A DNA stretch of 64,000 nucleotides from Serratia sp. Ag1 (GTDB lineage Bacteria; Pseudomonadota; Gammaproteobacteria; Enterobacterales; Enterobacteriaceae), in contig NZ_JQEI01000013.1 of assembly GCF_000743355.1 (NCBI RefSeq), forward strand, positions 55,449-119,448. Direction: 5' to 3'. Below the pieces are notes generated by a model. It worked only from the letters and a program-made list of their open reading frames with translations. It did no database searches and had not been told where the DNA came from. A program made the translations under genes and the position numbers. This document shows, one piece after another, positions 20,063 to 29,524 of the stretch (its first letter is position 1; each line of letters starts with the position of its first letter).

Positions 20063-20091
20063 AAGGAATAAAGAATATTTTTTTATTCCTT
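20063..20091 (+). promoter_or_regulatory. AT-rich inverted repeat upstream of tauA
   Basis: AAGGAATAAA and TTTATTCCTT form a perfect 10-bp inverted repeat with a nine-base spacer, 68 bases before tauA. It could be a binding site for a LysR-type activator such as Cbl or CysB, which control tau genes under sulfate starvation in E. coli. It could also help end the PhzF transcript. It is low in GC for a terminator. Confidence 0.4.
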
Positions 20092-20158
20092 TATTGCCAG
20101 ATTCCGCTCAGATAAAACTGTCAGCCACTGAACAGCAGTTTATCAACGGAGCGGCAAT

Positions 20159-21154
20159 ATGGCGGGCAAACTCTTTTCATTACGCAGCGTGATGCTGCTG
20201 GTTCTATCGCTTGGTGTGGCCAATGCCCAAGCGCTGGATGTGACCGTGGCGTACCAGACTTCCGCCGAGCCAGCCAAAGTGGCGCAGGCGGAAAACAGTT
20301 TCGCCAAGCAGTCTGGTGCGACCGTTGACTGGCGCAAATTTGACAGCGGTTCCGGCGTGCTGCGTGCGCTGGCCTCTGGTGATGTGCAGATCGGCAATAT
20401 CGGTTCCAGCCCATTAGCGGTCGCCGCCAGCCAGAAACTCCCGATTGAAGTCTTCCTGATCGCCTCGCAGCTCGGTAGTTCCGAAGCCTTGGTCGTAAAG
20501 AAAGACATCAAATCTCCCCAGGATCTGATCGGCAAGCGCATCGCAGTGCCGTTTATTTCCACCACCCATTACAGCCTGCTGGCCTCTCTGAAACATTGGG
20601 GCATCAAACCGGAGCAAGTGCAGATCCTTAATCTGCAGCCCCCGGCGATCGCTGCCGCCTGGCAGCGTGGTGATATCGATGGTGCTTACGTTTGGGCTCC
20701 GGTGGTAAATGAACTCGCCAAGCAGGGCAACGTGTTGACCGACTCTGAACAGGTTGGCCAATGGGGAGCGCCGACGCTGGATGTGTGGGTAGTGCGTAAA
20801 GATTTCGCCGAGCAACACCCTGAGGTGGTGACCGCTTTCGCCGCCAGTGCGCTCAACGCGCAAAAAGCCTATCTGGCGCAGCCGGAGCAGTGGCTGAAGG
20901 ATAACTATCATCTCAGTACGCTTGCCCGTTTGAGTGGTGTTGCAGAAGAGCAGGTGCCGTTACTGGTGAAAGGTAATCGCTATCTGCCAGTCGCGGATCA
21001 AATCATTCAGCTTGGGCAGCCGGTGAATAAAGCCATTCGCGATACCGCCGAGTTTCTTAAGCAGCAGGGCAAGATTCCGCAGGTCGACAGCGATTACAGT
21101 GCTTATGTGACCAATCGCTTCGTTAAACAGGTACAGGCTGCGCCGCAGTCGTGA
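20159..21154 (+). CDS. tauA: Taurine ABC transporter, periplasmic binding protein
   Basis: Captures taurine in the periplasm for TauBC. It is 331 residues (E. coli 320), with a Sec signal peptide ending near ANA/Q at residue 23. The mature part begins LDVTVAYQTSAEPAKVAQAEN, and VDWRKFDSGSGVLRALASGDVQIG follows in conserved segments; the later PPAIAAAWQRGDIDGAYVW region is also typical of TauA/SsuA. The ATG has ACGGAGCGG upstream. It is the first gene of tauABCD, expected to be switched on by sulfate limitation. Confidence 0.95.
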   Translation: MAGKLFSLRSVMLLVLSLGVANAQALDVTVAYQTSAEPAKVAQAENSFAKQSGATVDWRKFDSGSGVLRALASGDVQIGNIGSSPLAVAASQKLPIEVFLIASQLGSSEALVVKKDIKSPQDLIGKRIAVPFISTTHYSLLASLKHWGIKPEQVQILNLQPPAIAAAWQRGDIDGAYVWAPVVNELAKQGNVLTDSEQVGQWGAPTLDVWVVRKDFAEQHPEVVTAFAASALNAQKAYLAQPEQWLKDNYHLSTLARLSGVAEEQVPLLVKGNRYLPVADQIIQLGQPVNKAIRDTAEFLKQQGKIPQVDSDYSAYVTNRFVKQVQAAPQS

Positions 21155-21163
21155 GGGGACAGA

Positions 21164-21931
21164 ATGCTCAACGTTAGCCATCTTGCCGCCGAGTACCAAG
21201 GGCGGTTAGCGCTACATGATGTCTCGTTCCAGATTGCTGCCGGGCAACTGGTGGTGGTCTTGGGGCCTTCAGGTTGCGGCAAAACCACGTTGTTGAATCT
21301 GTTGGCCGGCTTTATTGCTCCTTCTGCAGGCAGCATCACGTTGGATGGCGTTCCGGTGTTCGGCCCAGGGGCTGAACGCGGAGTGGTGTTCCAGCATGAA
21401 GGATTACTGCCGTGGTACAACGTGCTGGATAACGTGGCGTTCGGTTTGCAACTGGCTGGAGTTGGTAAGCAGGAACGCCACCAGGTTGCACAACAGATGC
21501 TGCAGCGTGTTGGGCTGGTGGGTTATGAGCAACATTTTATCTGGCAGCTTTCCGGCGGTATGCGCCAGCGTGTGGGTATCGCGCGGGCGCTGGCGGCCAA
21601 TCCACGATTATTACTGCTGGACGAGCCTTTTGGCGCGCTGGATGCGTTCACTCGCGAACAGATGCAGGAACTGTTGCTGACTATCTGGCGTGATACCGGC
21701 AAGCAAGTATTGCTGATTACGCATGATATTGAAGAGGCAGTATTTCTCGCCAGTGAGTTATTGCTGCTTTCACCGGGGCCGGGGCAGGTGATGGAAAGGC
21801 TGACGCTGAACTTTGGCCAGCGCTATGCTGCCGGTGAAGCATGCCGTGCGATCAAATCCGACCCTGAATTTATCGCCCAACGCGAATATGTGCTGGGTAA
21901 AGTATTCCAGCAGCGTGAGGCACTGTTATGA
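21164..21931 (+). CDS. tauB: Taurine ABC transporter, ATP-binding subunit
   Basis: ATPase of 255 residues (same length as E. coli TauB). Walker A GPSGCGKT is at 34-41, the ABC signature is [10 protein letters not shown], Walker [13 protein letters not shown], and the switch His lies in [10 protein letters not shown]. It starts ten bases after tauA and its end overlaps the tauC start by four bases. Confidence 0.95.
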   Translation: MLNVSHLAAEYQGRLALHDVSFQIAAGQLVVVLGPSGCGKTTLLNLLAGFIAPSAGSITLDGVPVFGPGAERGVVFQHEGLLPWYNVLDNVAFGLQLAGVGKQERHQVAQQMLQRVGLVGYEQHFIWQLSGGMRQRVGIARALAANPRLLLLDEPFGALDAFTREQMQELLLTIWRDTGKQVLLITHDIEEAVFLASELLLLSPGPGQVMERLTLNFGQRYAAGEACRAIKSDPEFIAQREYVLGKVFQQREALL

Positions 21932-22764
21932 GCCTGCATTCCACCCTGAAAACCTCGGTAAAACCGTTAATGGTGCGACGACTCAGTGTTAAATCACCCA
22001 GTCATCTTTGGTTGAGTGTCGCCACCTTGCTGGGGATCCTGCTGCTATGGTGGGGGGTTACCGCGATGCAGTTTATCAGCCCGCTGTTCTTGCCCGCTCC
22101 GCAGCAGGTATTGCATCAGTTGATGACCATTGCCAGCCCGCAGGGCTTTATGGAGGCCACTTTATGGCAGCACTTGGCTGCCAGCCTGGGGCGCATTCTG
22201 GTGGCGTTGCTGGCGGCGGTAATGATAGGTATCCCGGTTGGTATCGCAATGGGGTTGAACGATAAGGTGCGTGCCGTCCTCGATCCGCTGATTGAGATTT
22301 ATCGCCCTGTGCCACCGCTGGCTTACTTACCGTTGATGGTGATCTGGTTCGGCATCGGTGAAACCTCAAAAATCTTGCTGATCTACCTGGCGATTTTTGC
22401 CCCGGTAGCGCTTTCTGCCGTAGCCGGGGTGCGTAGCGTGGAGCAGGTGCGCACCCGTGCTGCAAGGGCACTGGGGGCCAGCTATTGGCAGGTAGTGCGC
22501 TTCGTGGTGTTGCCGAGTGCGTTGCCGGAAATTCTCACTGGCATCCGCATTGGGCTGGGTGTCGGTTGGTCCACCTTAGTGGCTGCCGAACTGATTGCCG
22601 CTACGCGCGGTCTGGGGTTTATGGTGCAATCTGCTGGTGAGTTTCTGGCGACCGACGTGGTGGTCGCTGGCATCAGCGTGATTGCGGTCATCGCATTTGG
22701 TCTGGAGTTGGGATTACGCGCGTTGCAGCGCCACCTGACCCCGTGGCACGGAGTACAACAATGA
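21928..22764 (+). CDS. tauC: Taurine ABC transporter, permease subunit
   Basis: Inner-membrane permease of 278 residues with about six spans and the binding-protein-dependent EAA loop ([22 protein letters not shown], from about residue 175), which contacts TauB. Further TauC/SsuC marks are [18 protein letters not shown] and [17 protein letters not shown]. It overlaps tauB upstream and tauD downstream by four bases each (ATGA). Confidence 0.95.
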   Translation: MSLHSTLKTSVKPLMVRRLSVKSPSHLWLSVATLLGILLLWWGVTAMQFISPLFLPAPQQVLHQLMTIASPQGFMEATLWQHLAASLGRILVALLAAVMIGIPVGIAMGLNDKVRAVLDPLIEIYRPVPPLAYLPLMVIWFGIGETSKILLIYLAIFAPVALSAVAGVRSVEQVRTRAARALGASYWQVVRFVVLPSALPEILTGIRIGLGVGWSTLVAAELIAATRGLGFMVQSAGEFLATDVVVAGISVIAVIAFGLELGLRALQRHLTPWHGVQQ

Positions 22765-23615
22765 ACGAGCGTCTGACGATCAGCCCGTTAGGGCCATATA
22801 TCGGTGCGTTAGTGGAAAACGTTAACCTGGCGCGGCCATTGGGCGACGGCCAGTTTGAACAGCTTTACCATGCATTGCTGAAGCATCAGGTGTTGTTCTT
22901 GCGTAATCAGCCGATTACGCCGCAGCAACAGCGCGAACTGGCTGCTCGCTTTGGCGATCTGCATATTCACCCGGTCTATCCGCACGCTCCTGATGTGAAA
23001 GAAATTATTGTGCTGGATACTCATAACGATAATCCCCCTGACAACGATAACTGGCATACCGATGTGACTTTTATTGCCAACCCTCCGTTGGGAGCGATCT
23101 TGGCCGCTAAACAATTACCGACGGCAGGCGGGGATACCCTGTGGGCCAGTGGTATTGCGGCGTATGAAGCGCTTTCTGAGCCATTTAAGCGGCTGTTGGC
23201 CGGTTTGCAGGCAGAGCACGACTTCACCAAATCATTCCCGGAACACAAGCATCGTGGCAGTGCAGAGGAACATCAGCGCTGGCAACTGGCGGTACAGAAT
23301 AACCCACCGCTGCGGCACCCGGTGATCCGCACTCATCCGGTCAGCGGTAGGCAGGCACTGTTCGTGAATGAAGGATTCACCACCCGTATTGTCGATTTGG
23401 CAGCCAAAGAGAGCGATACCCTGTTGAACTTCCTGTTTACGCATATTACCAAGCCGGAGTTTCAGGTGCGTTGGCGCTGGCAGGAGAATGATATTGCGAT
23501 TTGGGATAACCGCGTGACGCAGCATTACGCCAACGCGGATTACCTACCGCAGCGGCGCATTATGCATCGCGCGACCATTCTGGGAGATAAGCCCTATTAT
23601 CGGGCTGAGGGGTAA
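22761..23615 (+). CDS. tauD: Taurine dioxygenase
   Basis: Fe(II)/2-oxoglutarate-dependent dioxygenase that hydroxylates taurine, releasing sulfite and aminoacetaldehyde, so sulfur can be used. It is 284 residues (E. coli 283). Iron ligands are His99 and Asp101 in NWHTDV and His255 in TQHYANADY; Arg270 would bind 2-oxoglutarate. The ATG at 22761 overlaps the tauC stop as ATGA, and [15 protein letters not shown] matches E. coli. It is the last gene before a hairpin. Confidence 0.97.
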   Translation: MNERLTISPLGPYIGALVENVNLARPLGDGQFEQLYHALLKHQVLFLRNQPITPQQQRELAARFGDLHIHPVYPHAPDVKEIIVLDTHNDNPPDNDNWHTDVTFIANPPLGAILAAKQLPTAGGDTLWASGIAAYEALSEPFKRLLAGLQAEHDFTKSFPEHKHRGSAEEHQRWQLAVQNNPPLRHPVIRTHPVSGRQALFVNEGFTTRIVDLAAKESDTLLNFLFTHITKPEFQVRWRWQENDIAIWDNRVTQHYANADYLPQRRIMHRATILGDKPYYRAEG

Positions 23616-23631
23616 TTTACCTATTTTTTCG

Positions 23632-23668
23632 TGGTACAGGTGTACGTTGTGCACGCCTGTACCATTTT
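23632..23668 (+). terminator. Terminator of the tau operon
   Basis: TGGTACAGG and CCTGTACCA form a perfect 9-bp stem extended by weaker pairs, followed by TTTTG. It lies 16 bases after tauD and before the convergent ankyrin gene. Confidence 0.7.
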
Positions 23669-23690
23669 GTGGGGGCAACCAGTGAATAGA

Positions 23691-24419
23691 TTAATCGCAG
23701 CTTGATTTGCCCGTTTTATGATTGATCGCCCCTTTTTCGATCAGCAGATTTGCCACATCGGTAAAACCGTGTTCGCAGGCACCGCTGAGAGGGCTGGCGT
23801 TAATTTTTGGATTTTCATTTATCGCCACGACGTTTAAATCTGGGTTAAATTGCAGAATGTATTTGACGGTGTCGAGCCTTCCATCCACTGCGGCGACCAT
23901 AAATAAGGTTTCACCGTCTTGTTCTTTGGCATTCCAGTCGACTTCGTTCTTTAAACGTTCGTGCAGATATTTAACCACCTCGACGTTTTTCCCCATAACA
24001 GCAGATTTAACCGTATTATAAACATCGGCTCTATCCGTAGCGCGAATATCAGCACCTTGCTCCGTCAGATATTGCACAATATCTAAATAGCCAATAAATG
24101 CGGCCCAGCCTAACGCGGTCTGCCCTAAAGATGCTTCATCTTTTGCCTCAAGATTCTGCCCCGCTGCGACCATCTTTTTAACCGTCGCTAAATTGCCTTG
24201 TTTAACCGCATCGAACCAGGCAGCATCTGGGCCTGTAGAGGGTTTTGCATAGAAGATACGGTGCGGTAGCAACTTAGGGTTGGCAATTTGCTGCATCTCT
24301 TCGTAACTGAATCTGAATTTTGATAAATCTACATTTCCTTTATTTTCTTGCGCGTATAAATTAAAAGAACTTGAGACAAAAATACCGGCAAGGAGTATTA
24401 CTTTCGTTAGTTTCATCAT
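23691..24419 (-). CDS. Secreted ankyrin-repeat protein of unknown function
   Basis: 242 residues. The N terminus (MMKLTKVILLAGIFVSSSF) is a Sec signal peptide with likely cleavage after LYA near residue 23; there is no lipobox cysteine, so a soluble periplasmic protein is expected. From about residue 65 on there are roughly five ankyrin repeats, seen as AWFDAVKQGNLATVKKMVAAG, TALGWAAFIGYLDIVQYLTEQGAD, a degenerate SAVMGKNVEVVKYL unit, TLFMVAAVDGRLDTVKYIL and SPLSGACEHGFTDVANLLIEKGA. Two C-terminal cysteines might form a disulfide. Base composition is clearly AT-richer than its neighbours, suggesting acquisition. It stands alone between the tau operon and yheS. Ankyrin repeats bind proteins; no partner can be named. 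Confidence 0.82.
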   Translation of the reverse strand: MMKLTKVILLAGIFVSSSFNLYAQENKGNVDLSKFRFSYEEMQQIANPKLLPHRIFYAKPSTGPDAAWFDAVKQGNLATVKKMVAAGQNLEAKDEASLGQTALGWAAFIGYLDIVQYLTEQGADIRATDRADVYNTVKSAVMGKNVEVVKYLHERLKNEVDWNAKEQDGETLFMVAAVDGRLDTVKYILQFNPDLNVVAINENPKINASPLSGACEHGFTDVANLLIEKGAINHKTGKSSCD

Positions 24420-24562
24420 TTTATTTACCCTGAGGTGGATTTAAAGGGTTTTTTAGACTATTTCCCCTGAGAATACCAGCGGTAATCTTTGAACATGACA
24501 TTTAAAAAAGTTGAGTGTTAAAAATATGCAGTAAGTTGAGGCGGATATTTGGTGGTTAATCT

Positions 24563-24593
24563 GGGGTTGACCTTGCTATGCCAACTCAACCCC
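24563..24593. terminator. Possible hairpin downstream of yheS
   Basis: GGGGTTGA and TCAACCCC form an 8-bp stem over a 15-base loop, about 50 bases past the yheS stop. No clear U-run follows, so termination of yheS here is only plausible. Confidence 0.4.
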
Positions 24594-24639
24594 GATTGTC
24601 GATGTTAATTCGTCATACTGCAGGTGACTTGGGTGTCGC

Positions 24640-26586
24640 CTACAAACCACTCGAATTATTTTGGCTATAACCTTCCGCCTCAAATGCCTGAGTCAGATTT
24701 TCCAGCTGTTCTTGCGCATCCAGCCAGGCCATTTCTGTTTCTTCTAAAGCAGATTTGGTTTGGCTCTGCTTCTGCAGGCATTCGGTCAGATCGGCTTTAC
24801 GGCTGATGTCATACAGTGCGGAATCTGCCAATTGTTCTTCCACCGCAGCCAACGTTGCTCCCAGCTTTTCCATCTGTTGTTCCAGCTTGGCGACCTGCTT
24901 GCGCAGCGGCTGGGTTTGCGTGCGGAACTCGGCTTCACGGCGTTTTTGGTCTTTCCGCGCTTGTGCGCTGTTGCCGTTATCCTGCTTTGGCGCTGCATCC
25001 TGCTGGGCTTGCTGCTTTTGCAAGTCACTCAGCCACTGCTGGTAGTCGTCGAGATCTCCGGCGAATTGCTCCACTTGGCCATCGTGTACCAGGTACAAAT
25101 CATCGGTAGTGGAACGCAGCAGGTGACGGTCGTGCGAAACCACCACCAGCGCACCTTCGAAATCGATCAGCGCTTCGGTCAGCGCTTGGCGCATATCCAG
25201 ATCCAGGTGGTTAGTCGGTTCATCAAGCAGCAGCAGGTTGGGGCGCTGCCAGACGATCAAGGCCAACACCAACCGGGCTTTTTCGCCGCCGGAGAAACGC
25301 TCGGTCATTTCAGTCACTTTATCGCCCTGGAAGCCAAAGCCGCCGAGGTAATCGCGCAACTGCTGCTCCAGCACGCGTGGCGCAATGCGGCTCAGGTGCT
25401 GCAACGGCGATTCGTCAGCGCGTAAGAACTCCAACTGATGCTGGGCGAAATACCCGAGCTTGATACCTTTTGCCAAGCCGATCTCACCGCTCAATGGCTC
25501 CAGCGTGCCAGCCAGCAGCTTGATCAGCGTCGATTTACCGGCACCGTTACGCCCCAGCAGGCCGATGCGTGAACCGGGCACCAGATTGAGTTTGATCGAC
25601 CGCAGGATCACGTTGTCACCATAACCTGCGCTGACTTTTTCCATTCGCAGCAGCGGATTTGGCAGGCTTTCCGGCTGGCGGAAGCTGAAGCTGAATGGGT
25701 TATCGACGTGTGCCGGAGCGATCAACTCCATGCGTTCCAGCATTTTGATGCGGCTCTGTGCCTGTTTGGCTTTGGTGGCCTGGGCGCGGAAGCGGTCAAT
25801 GTAGCTTTGCAGATGGGCTACTTTTTCCTGCTGGCTCTGATAAAGCGACTGCTGTTGTGCCAGTTTGGTGACGCGTTGGCGTTCGAACGAGGAGTAGTTA
25901 CCGGTGTATTCGTTAATAGTCTGGTTTTCGATATGCAGGATTTTATCGACGATGGGATCGAGGAAGTCGCGGTCATGCGAAATCAGCACCAAAGTACCGG
26001 TATAGCTTTTCAGCCAGCGCTCCAGCCAGATCACCGCGTCTAAATCCAGGTGGTTGGTGGGTTCGTCGAGCAACAACAGATCGGAGCGGCACACCAGCGC
26101 CTGTGCCAGGTTAAGGCGCATGCGCCAGCCGCCGGAAAAAGCACGCACCGGGCTTTGCAGTTGCTCGTTGGAGAAACCTAGACCGTGCAGCAGACTGGCG
26201 GCGCGTGAACGGATGGTCCAGGCATCAATGGCATCGAGCTTACCGTGCAATGTGGCGATAGCGTGGCCGTCATTCTGCTCATTTGCCAACTGCAAATCGG
26301 CTTCGAACTGGCGGAATTCTCGATCACCATCAATCACATACTCAATAGCGGGGATGTCCAGTGCGGGCGTTTCCTGATTCACCCAGGCCAGTGCCCAGTT
26401 GCCAGGGAAGGTGTAGCTGCCGCCGTCTGCGGCGATTTCACCTTTCAGCATGGCGAGCAGCGTGGATTTACCGCAGCCGTTTTTACCCACCAGGCCGACT
26501 TTCTGACCGGGATTAACCGTCGCCGTGGCGTTGTCCAACAGGACGCGCGTGCCGCGTCGGATTTGTAGCGAGGAGAAAACAATCAT
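24640..26586 (-). CDS. yheS: YheS, ABC-F family ATPase
   Basis: Cytoplasmic tandem ABC ATPase without membrane spans, 648 residues (E. coli 637). ABC-F proteins act on the ribosome; in E. coli YheS has been linked to translation arrest relief. Two Walker A motifs are present, GKNGCGKST (about 35) and GRNGAGKST (about 345), two signatures (AFSGGWRMR and RFSGGEKAR) and two LLLLDEPTNHLDLD Walker B sites. The linker around 240-290 is Gln/Lys rich, and residues about 525-640 form a coiled-coil C-terminal extension. Divergent from kefG. Confidence 0.95.
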   Translation of the reverse strand: MIVFSSLQIRRGTRVLLDNATATVNPGQKVGLVGKNGCGKSTLLAMLKGEIAADGGSYTFPGNWALAWVNQETPALDIPAIEYVIDGDREFRQFEADLQLANEQNDGHAIATLHGKLDAIDAWTIRSRAASLLHGLGFSNEQLQSPVRAFSGGWRMRLNLAQALVCRSDLLLLDEPTNHLDLDAVIWLERWLKSYTGTLVLISHDRDFLDPIVDKILHIENQTINEYTGNYSSFERQRVTKLAQQQSLYQSQQEKVAHLQSYIDRFRAQATKAKQAQSRIKMLERMELIAPAHVDNPFSFSFRQPESLPNPLLRMEKVSAGYGDNVILRSIKLNLVPGSRIGLLGRNGAGKSTLIKLLAGTLEPLSGEIGLAKGIKLGYFAQHQLEFLRADESPLQHLSRIAPRVLEQQLRDYLGGFGFQGDKVTEMTERFSGGEKARLVLALIVWQRPNLLLLDEPTNHLDLDMRQALTEALIDFEGALVVVSHDRHLLRSTTDDLYLVHDGQVEQFAGDLDDYQQWLSDLQKQQAQQDAAPKQDNGNSAQARKDQKRREAEFRTQTQPLRKQVAKLEQQMEKLGATLAAVEEQLADSALYDISRKADLTECLQKQSQTKSALEETEMAWLDAQEQLENLTQAFEAEGYSQNNSSGL

Positions 26587-26721
26587 AAAGCGCCGTATGT
26601 TCAGAGTATGTTAAATTGAGATGATTGTAAGTTAACAGGACGCATACTGTCCTATTATTGTCTTTTTGTTTGCGCTGCATGGTAACGGAAATCTGCTACC
26701 CTGACGACGCTTTGGAGGGGA

Positions 26722-27279
26722 ATGATGTCGCAGCCGCCTAAGGTTTTGCTGCTGTATGCCCATCCGGAATCCCAGGACTCGGTTGCAAACCGGGTTTTGT
26801 TACAACCGGCACAGCAGTTGGATCATGTCACCGTGCACGATCTCTACGCGCACTATCCTGATTTCTTTATTGATATCCACCATGAGCAACAGCTGCTGCG
26901 TGAACATCAGGTGATTGTTTTTCAACATCCTTTGTACACTTATAGCTGCCCGGCCCTACTGAAAGAGTGGCTGGATCGCGTGTTGGCGCGCGGCTTTGCC
27001 AGCGGTATCGGTGGCAATGCATTGGCGGGCAAGTACTGGCGTTCAGTGATCACCACTGGCGAACCGGAGGGGGCTTACCGCACCGGTGGTTACAACCGTT
27101 ATCCAATTGAAGATATTCTGCGTCCGTTTGAGCTGACGGCGGCCATGTGTCATATGCATTGGTTGACACCGATGGTGGTCTATTGGGCTCGTCGACAAAA
27201 AACTGAAGTATTGAAGAGTCACGCCAGCGCTTATGGCGATTGGCTGAGCAACCCGTTGCCGCATACAGGGAGAGTGTGA
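26722..27279 (+). CDS. kefG: KefG, ancillary quinone-oxidoreductase-like subunit of the KefB potassium efflux system
   Basis: Flavodoxin-like NAD(P)H oxidoreductase of 185 residues that is required for full KefB activity. [21 protein letters not shown] matches E. coli KefG over the N terminus, and [22 protein letters not shown] carries the flavin/quinone-reductase signature. The ATG follows GGAGGGG. Its stop shares an A with the kefB start (TGATG), so both are co-translated. Confidence 0.96.
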   Translation: MMSQPPKVLLLYAHPESQDSVANRVLLQPAQQLDHVTVHDLYAHYPDFFIDIHHEQQLLREHQVIVFQHPLYTYSCPALLKEWLDRVLARGFASGIGGNALAGKYWRSVITTGEPEGAYRTGGYNRYPIEDILRPFELTAAMCHMHWLTPMVVYWARRQKTEVLKSHASAYGDWLSNPLPHTGRV

Positions 27280-29087
27280 TGGAAGGGGAGTCTTTATTGA
27301 CAGCGATACTGCTGTTCCTGTTCGCTGCCGTGGTGACCGTGCCCATCGCCCGCCGTTTGGGGATCGGCGCGGTCTTGGGGTATCTGATCGCCGGTATTGC
27401 GATTGGCCCGTGGGGATTAGGGTTTATCCGTGATGTGGACGAAATCCTGCACTTTTCTGAGCTGGGCGTGGTGTTCCTGATGTTTATCATCGGGCTGGAA
27501 CTGAATCCGGCCAAGCTGTGGGAATTGCGCCGTTCAATCTTCGGTGTCGGGGCCGGACAGGTGTTGCTCACTGCGGCGATACTGGGGGCGTTGCTGTATT
27601 TCAGCCATTTCGCCTGGCAGGCTGCGGTGATTGGCGGGATTGGCTTGGCGATGTCCTCCACCGCCATGGCATTGCAACTGATGCGTGAAAAAGGCATGAA
27701 TCGCAACGAGGGCGGGCAGTTGGGGTTCTCGGTGCTGTTGTTCCAGGATATGGCGGTGATCCCCGCATTGGCACTGATTCCGATTCTGGCCGGTGGCGGT
27801 GGCACCAGTGATGATTGGGCGGAAATCGCCATGAAAGTGGCCGCCTTCGGTGGCATGCTGATTGGTGGCCGTTTTCTGTTGCGCCCGCTGTTCCGCTATA
27901 TCGCTTCTTCTGGCGTGCGTGAGATCTTTACTGCCGCAGCGTTGCTGGTGGTGTTGGGCGCGGCGCTGTTTATGGAGGCCCTTGGCCTTTCCATGGCGCT
28001 TGGCACTTTTATCGCTGGTGTGTTGCTGGCCGAAAGCGAATATCGCCACGAACTGGAAATTGCTATTGAACCGTTCAAGGGATTGCTGCTGGGGCTGTTC
28101 TTTATTTCTGTGGGTATGGAGCTGAATATTGGTGTGCTCTATACCCATTTGACCGAGATCCTGTTGGGCGTGCTGCTGCTTGTGGCGATTAAGTCCGGTG
28201 TGCTGTATGCGCTGGCGCGGGTTTTTGGCCTGCATCATTCGATACGCCTACAGTTTGCCGGTGTCCTTAGCCAGGGCGGTGAGTTTGCTTTCGTCCTGTT
28301 CTCTGCGGCGTTGGCACAACAGGTGCTGGATTCTGATCAACTGGCGCTGTTGCTGGTGGTGGTGACGCTGTCGATGATGACCACGCCACTGCTGATGCAG
28401 GTCATTGATCGTATTCTAGGGCACCGTTACAACGCCAAAGATGAGGGTGAAGAGGCTCCTTACGTGGAGGATGACGATCCGCAGGTGATCATCGTCGGCT
28501 TTGGGCGTTTTGGTCAGGTGATTGGCCGTTTGCTGATGGCTAACAAGATGCGTATCACCGTGTTGGAGCGTGACGTCAGCGCCGTTGGGATGCTGCGCCG
28601 CTATGGCTATAAAGTCTACTATGGTGATGCGACAGAGTTGGAACTGCTGCGAGCTGCCGGGGCGGAGAAAGCCAAGTCTATCGTTATTACCTGTAATGAA
28701 CCGGAAGATACGATGGCGATCGTTCATCTGTGTCAGAAACATTTCCCCAATCTTACCCTGTTGGCGCGTGCCCGTGGCCGTGTAGAGGCGCATGAACTGT
28801 TACAGGCTGGGGTGAAGCAATTCAGCCGTGAAACGTTCTCCAGCGCCCTGGAACTGGGGCGTAAAGCGCTGATGGAGCTTGGCATGCACCCACATCAGGC
28901 TTATCGGGCTCAGCAGCACTTCCGGCGTTTGGACATGCGGATGCTGCGTGAGTTAATGCCGCCACATCAGGGTGACGTGGCGCAGATTTCCCGCGTGAAA
29001 GAAGCCCGACGTGAACTGGAAGAACTGTTCCATCGCGAAATGCAAAAAGAAAAACGGCAGTATGACGCTTGGGATGAACACGAATAA
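27279..29087 (+). CDS. kefB: Glutathione-regulated potassium-efflux system protein KefB
   Basis: Inner-membrane K+/H+ antiporter of the CPA2 family, 602 residues (E. coli 601), held closed by glutathione and opened by glutathione adducts to protect against electrophiles. About 12 spans cover residues 1-390, including [19 protein letters not shown] and [17 protein letters not shown]. The cytosolic RCK domain begins at [18 protein letters not shown] (about 405) with [16 protein letters not shown] later. The ATG at 27279 overlaps the kefG stop; an upstream in-frame codon lies within kefG and is rejected. Confidence 0.97.
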   Translation: MEGESLLTAILLFLFAAVVTVPIARRLGIGAVLGYLIAGIAIGPWGLGFIRDVDEILHFSELGVVFLMFIIGLELNPAKLWELRRSIFGVGAGQVLLTAAILGALLYFSHFAWQAAVIGGIGLAMSSTAMALQLMREKGMNRNEGGQLGFSVLLFQDMAVIPALALIPILAGGGGTSDDWAEIAMKVAAFGGMLIGGRFLLRPLFRYIASSGVREIFTAAALLVVLGAALFMEALGLSMALGTFIAGVLLAESEYRHELEIAIEPFKGLLLGLFFISVGMELNIGVLYTHLTEILLGVLLLVAIKSGVLYALARVFGLHHSIRLQFAGVLSQGGEFAFVLFSAALAQQVLDSDQLALLLVVVTLSMMTTPLLMQVIDRILGHRYNAKDEGEEAPYVEDDDPQVIIVGFGRFGQVIGRLLMANKMRITVLERDVSAVGMLRRYGYKVYYGDATELELLRAAGAEKAKSIVITCNEPEDTMAIVHLCQKHFPNLTLLARARGRVEAHELLQAGVKQFSRETFSSALELGRKALMELGMHPHQAYRAQQHFRRLDMRMLRELMPPHQGDVAQISRVKEARRELEELFHREMQKEKRQYDAWDEHE

Positions 29088-29098
29088 CTGGGAGCACA

Positions 29099-29305
29099 AT
29101 GATGTCTGCAACACGTAAAAGATTTATCGCCGGTGCGGTTTGCCCAAGCTGTAACGCCATGGATACGTTGGCAATCTGGCGCGAAGATCGGGTTGAAGTG
29201 GTGGAATGTGTCAAGTGTGGGCACCATCAGCGCCAGACCGAACAACAGGTGGAGAAACATGTGCGCCCGCAGGAACAGGTAATCGGTATTTTCCATCCCG
29301 AGTAG
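29099..29305 (+). CDS. yheV: YheV, small putative metal-binding protein
   Basis: 68-residue protein of unknown function with a zinc-ribbon-like pair CPSC and CVKCGH, and the conserved end EQVIGIFHP as in E. coli YheV (66 residues). Two consecutive ATG codons follow GGGAG; the second (29102) is equally possible. It sits 11 bases after kefB and is likely part of the kefGB-yheV transcript. Confidence 0.92.
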   Translation: MMSATRKRFIAGAVCPSCNAMDTLAIWREDRVEVVECVKCGHHQRQTEQQVEKHVRPQEQVIGIFHPE

Positions 29306-29382
29306 CGTTATCTGCCGTGATTTTTTATGCTGAAGGGTACAGCGGTGCAGATTTCCGATACAATCTTCACCGATTTAGTTTC
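29306..29382 (+). promoter_or_regulatory. slyD: Possible slyD promoter region
   Basis: TACAAT at 29359-29364 resembles a -10 hexamer, with only a poor -35 (GGTACA, 17 bases upstream). If it is real, the ERIC element lies in the slyD 5' untranslated region. Confidence 0.3.
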
Positions 29383-29505
29383 TACCCAAAGTACTTGGAG
29401 TTGCAGGTAGGCGGCCAAGGTGTGAGTCCCCAGGAGCATAGCCAACTATGTGACTGGGGTGAACGCCTGCAGCCAACCCCCCTGCAGCTTCAAGTAAGAA
29501 GGGTA
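29383..29505. repeat. ERIC (enterobacterial repetitive intergenic consensus) element
   Basis: A 123-base imperfect palindrome. The ends are TACCC and GGGTA; next in, TACTTGGAGTTGCAGG pairs with CCTGCAGCTTCAAGTA. The centre holds GTGAGTCCCCAGGAGC (from 29422) and GTGACTGGGGTGAACGC (from 29450), which are the ERIC core sequences known from the ERIC1R/ERIC2 primer sites. Length fits the roughly 127-base family. It lies in the yheV-slyD gap and ends 20 bases before the slyD start. Confidence 0.88.
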
Positions 29506-29524
29506 TCCAATGGTAGGAGATATC

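Noticed and set aside
24760..25425. 221-codon plus-strand frame opposite yheS
   Set aside because: Antisense to the second half of yheS, which is full length and conserved.
27534..28238. 234-codon minus-strand frame opposite kefB
   Set aside because: His/Gln-rich antisense artefact; kefB is intact here.
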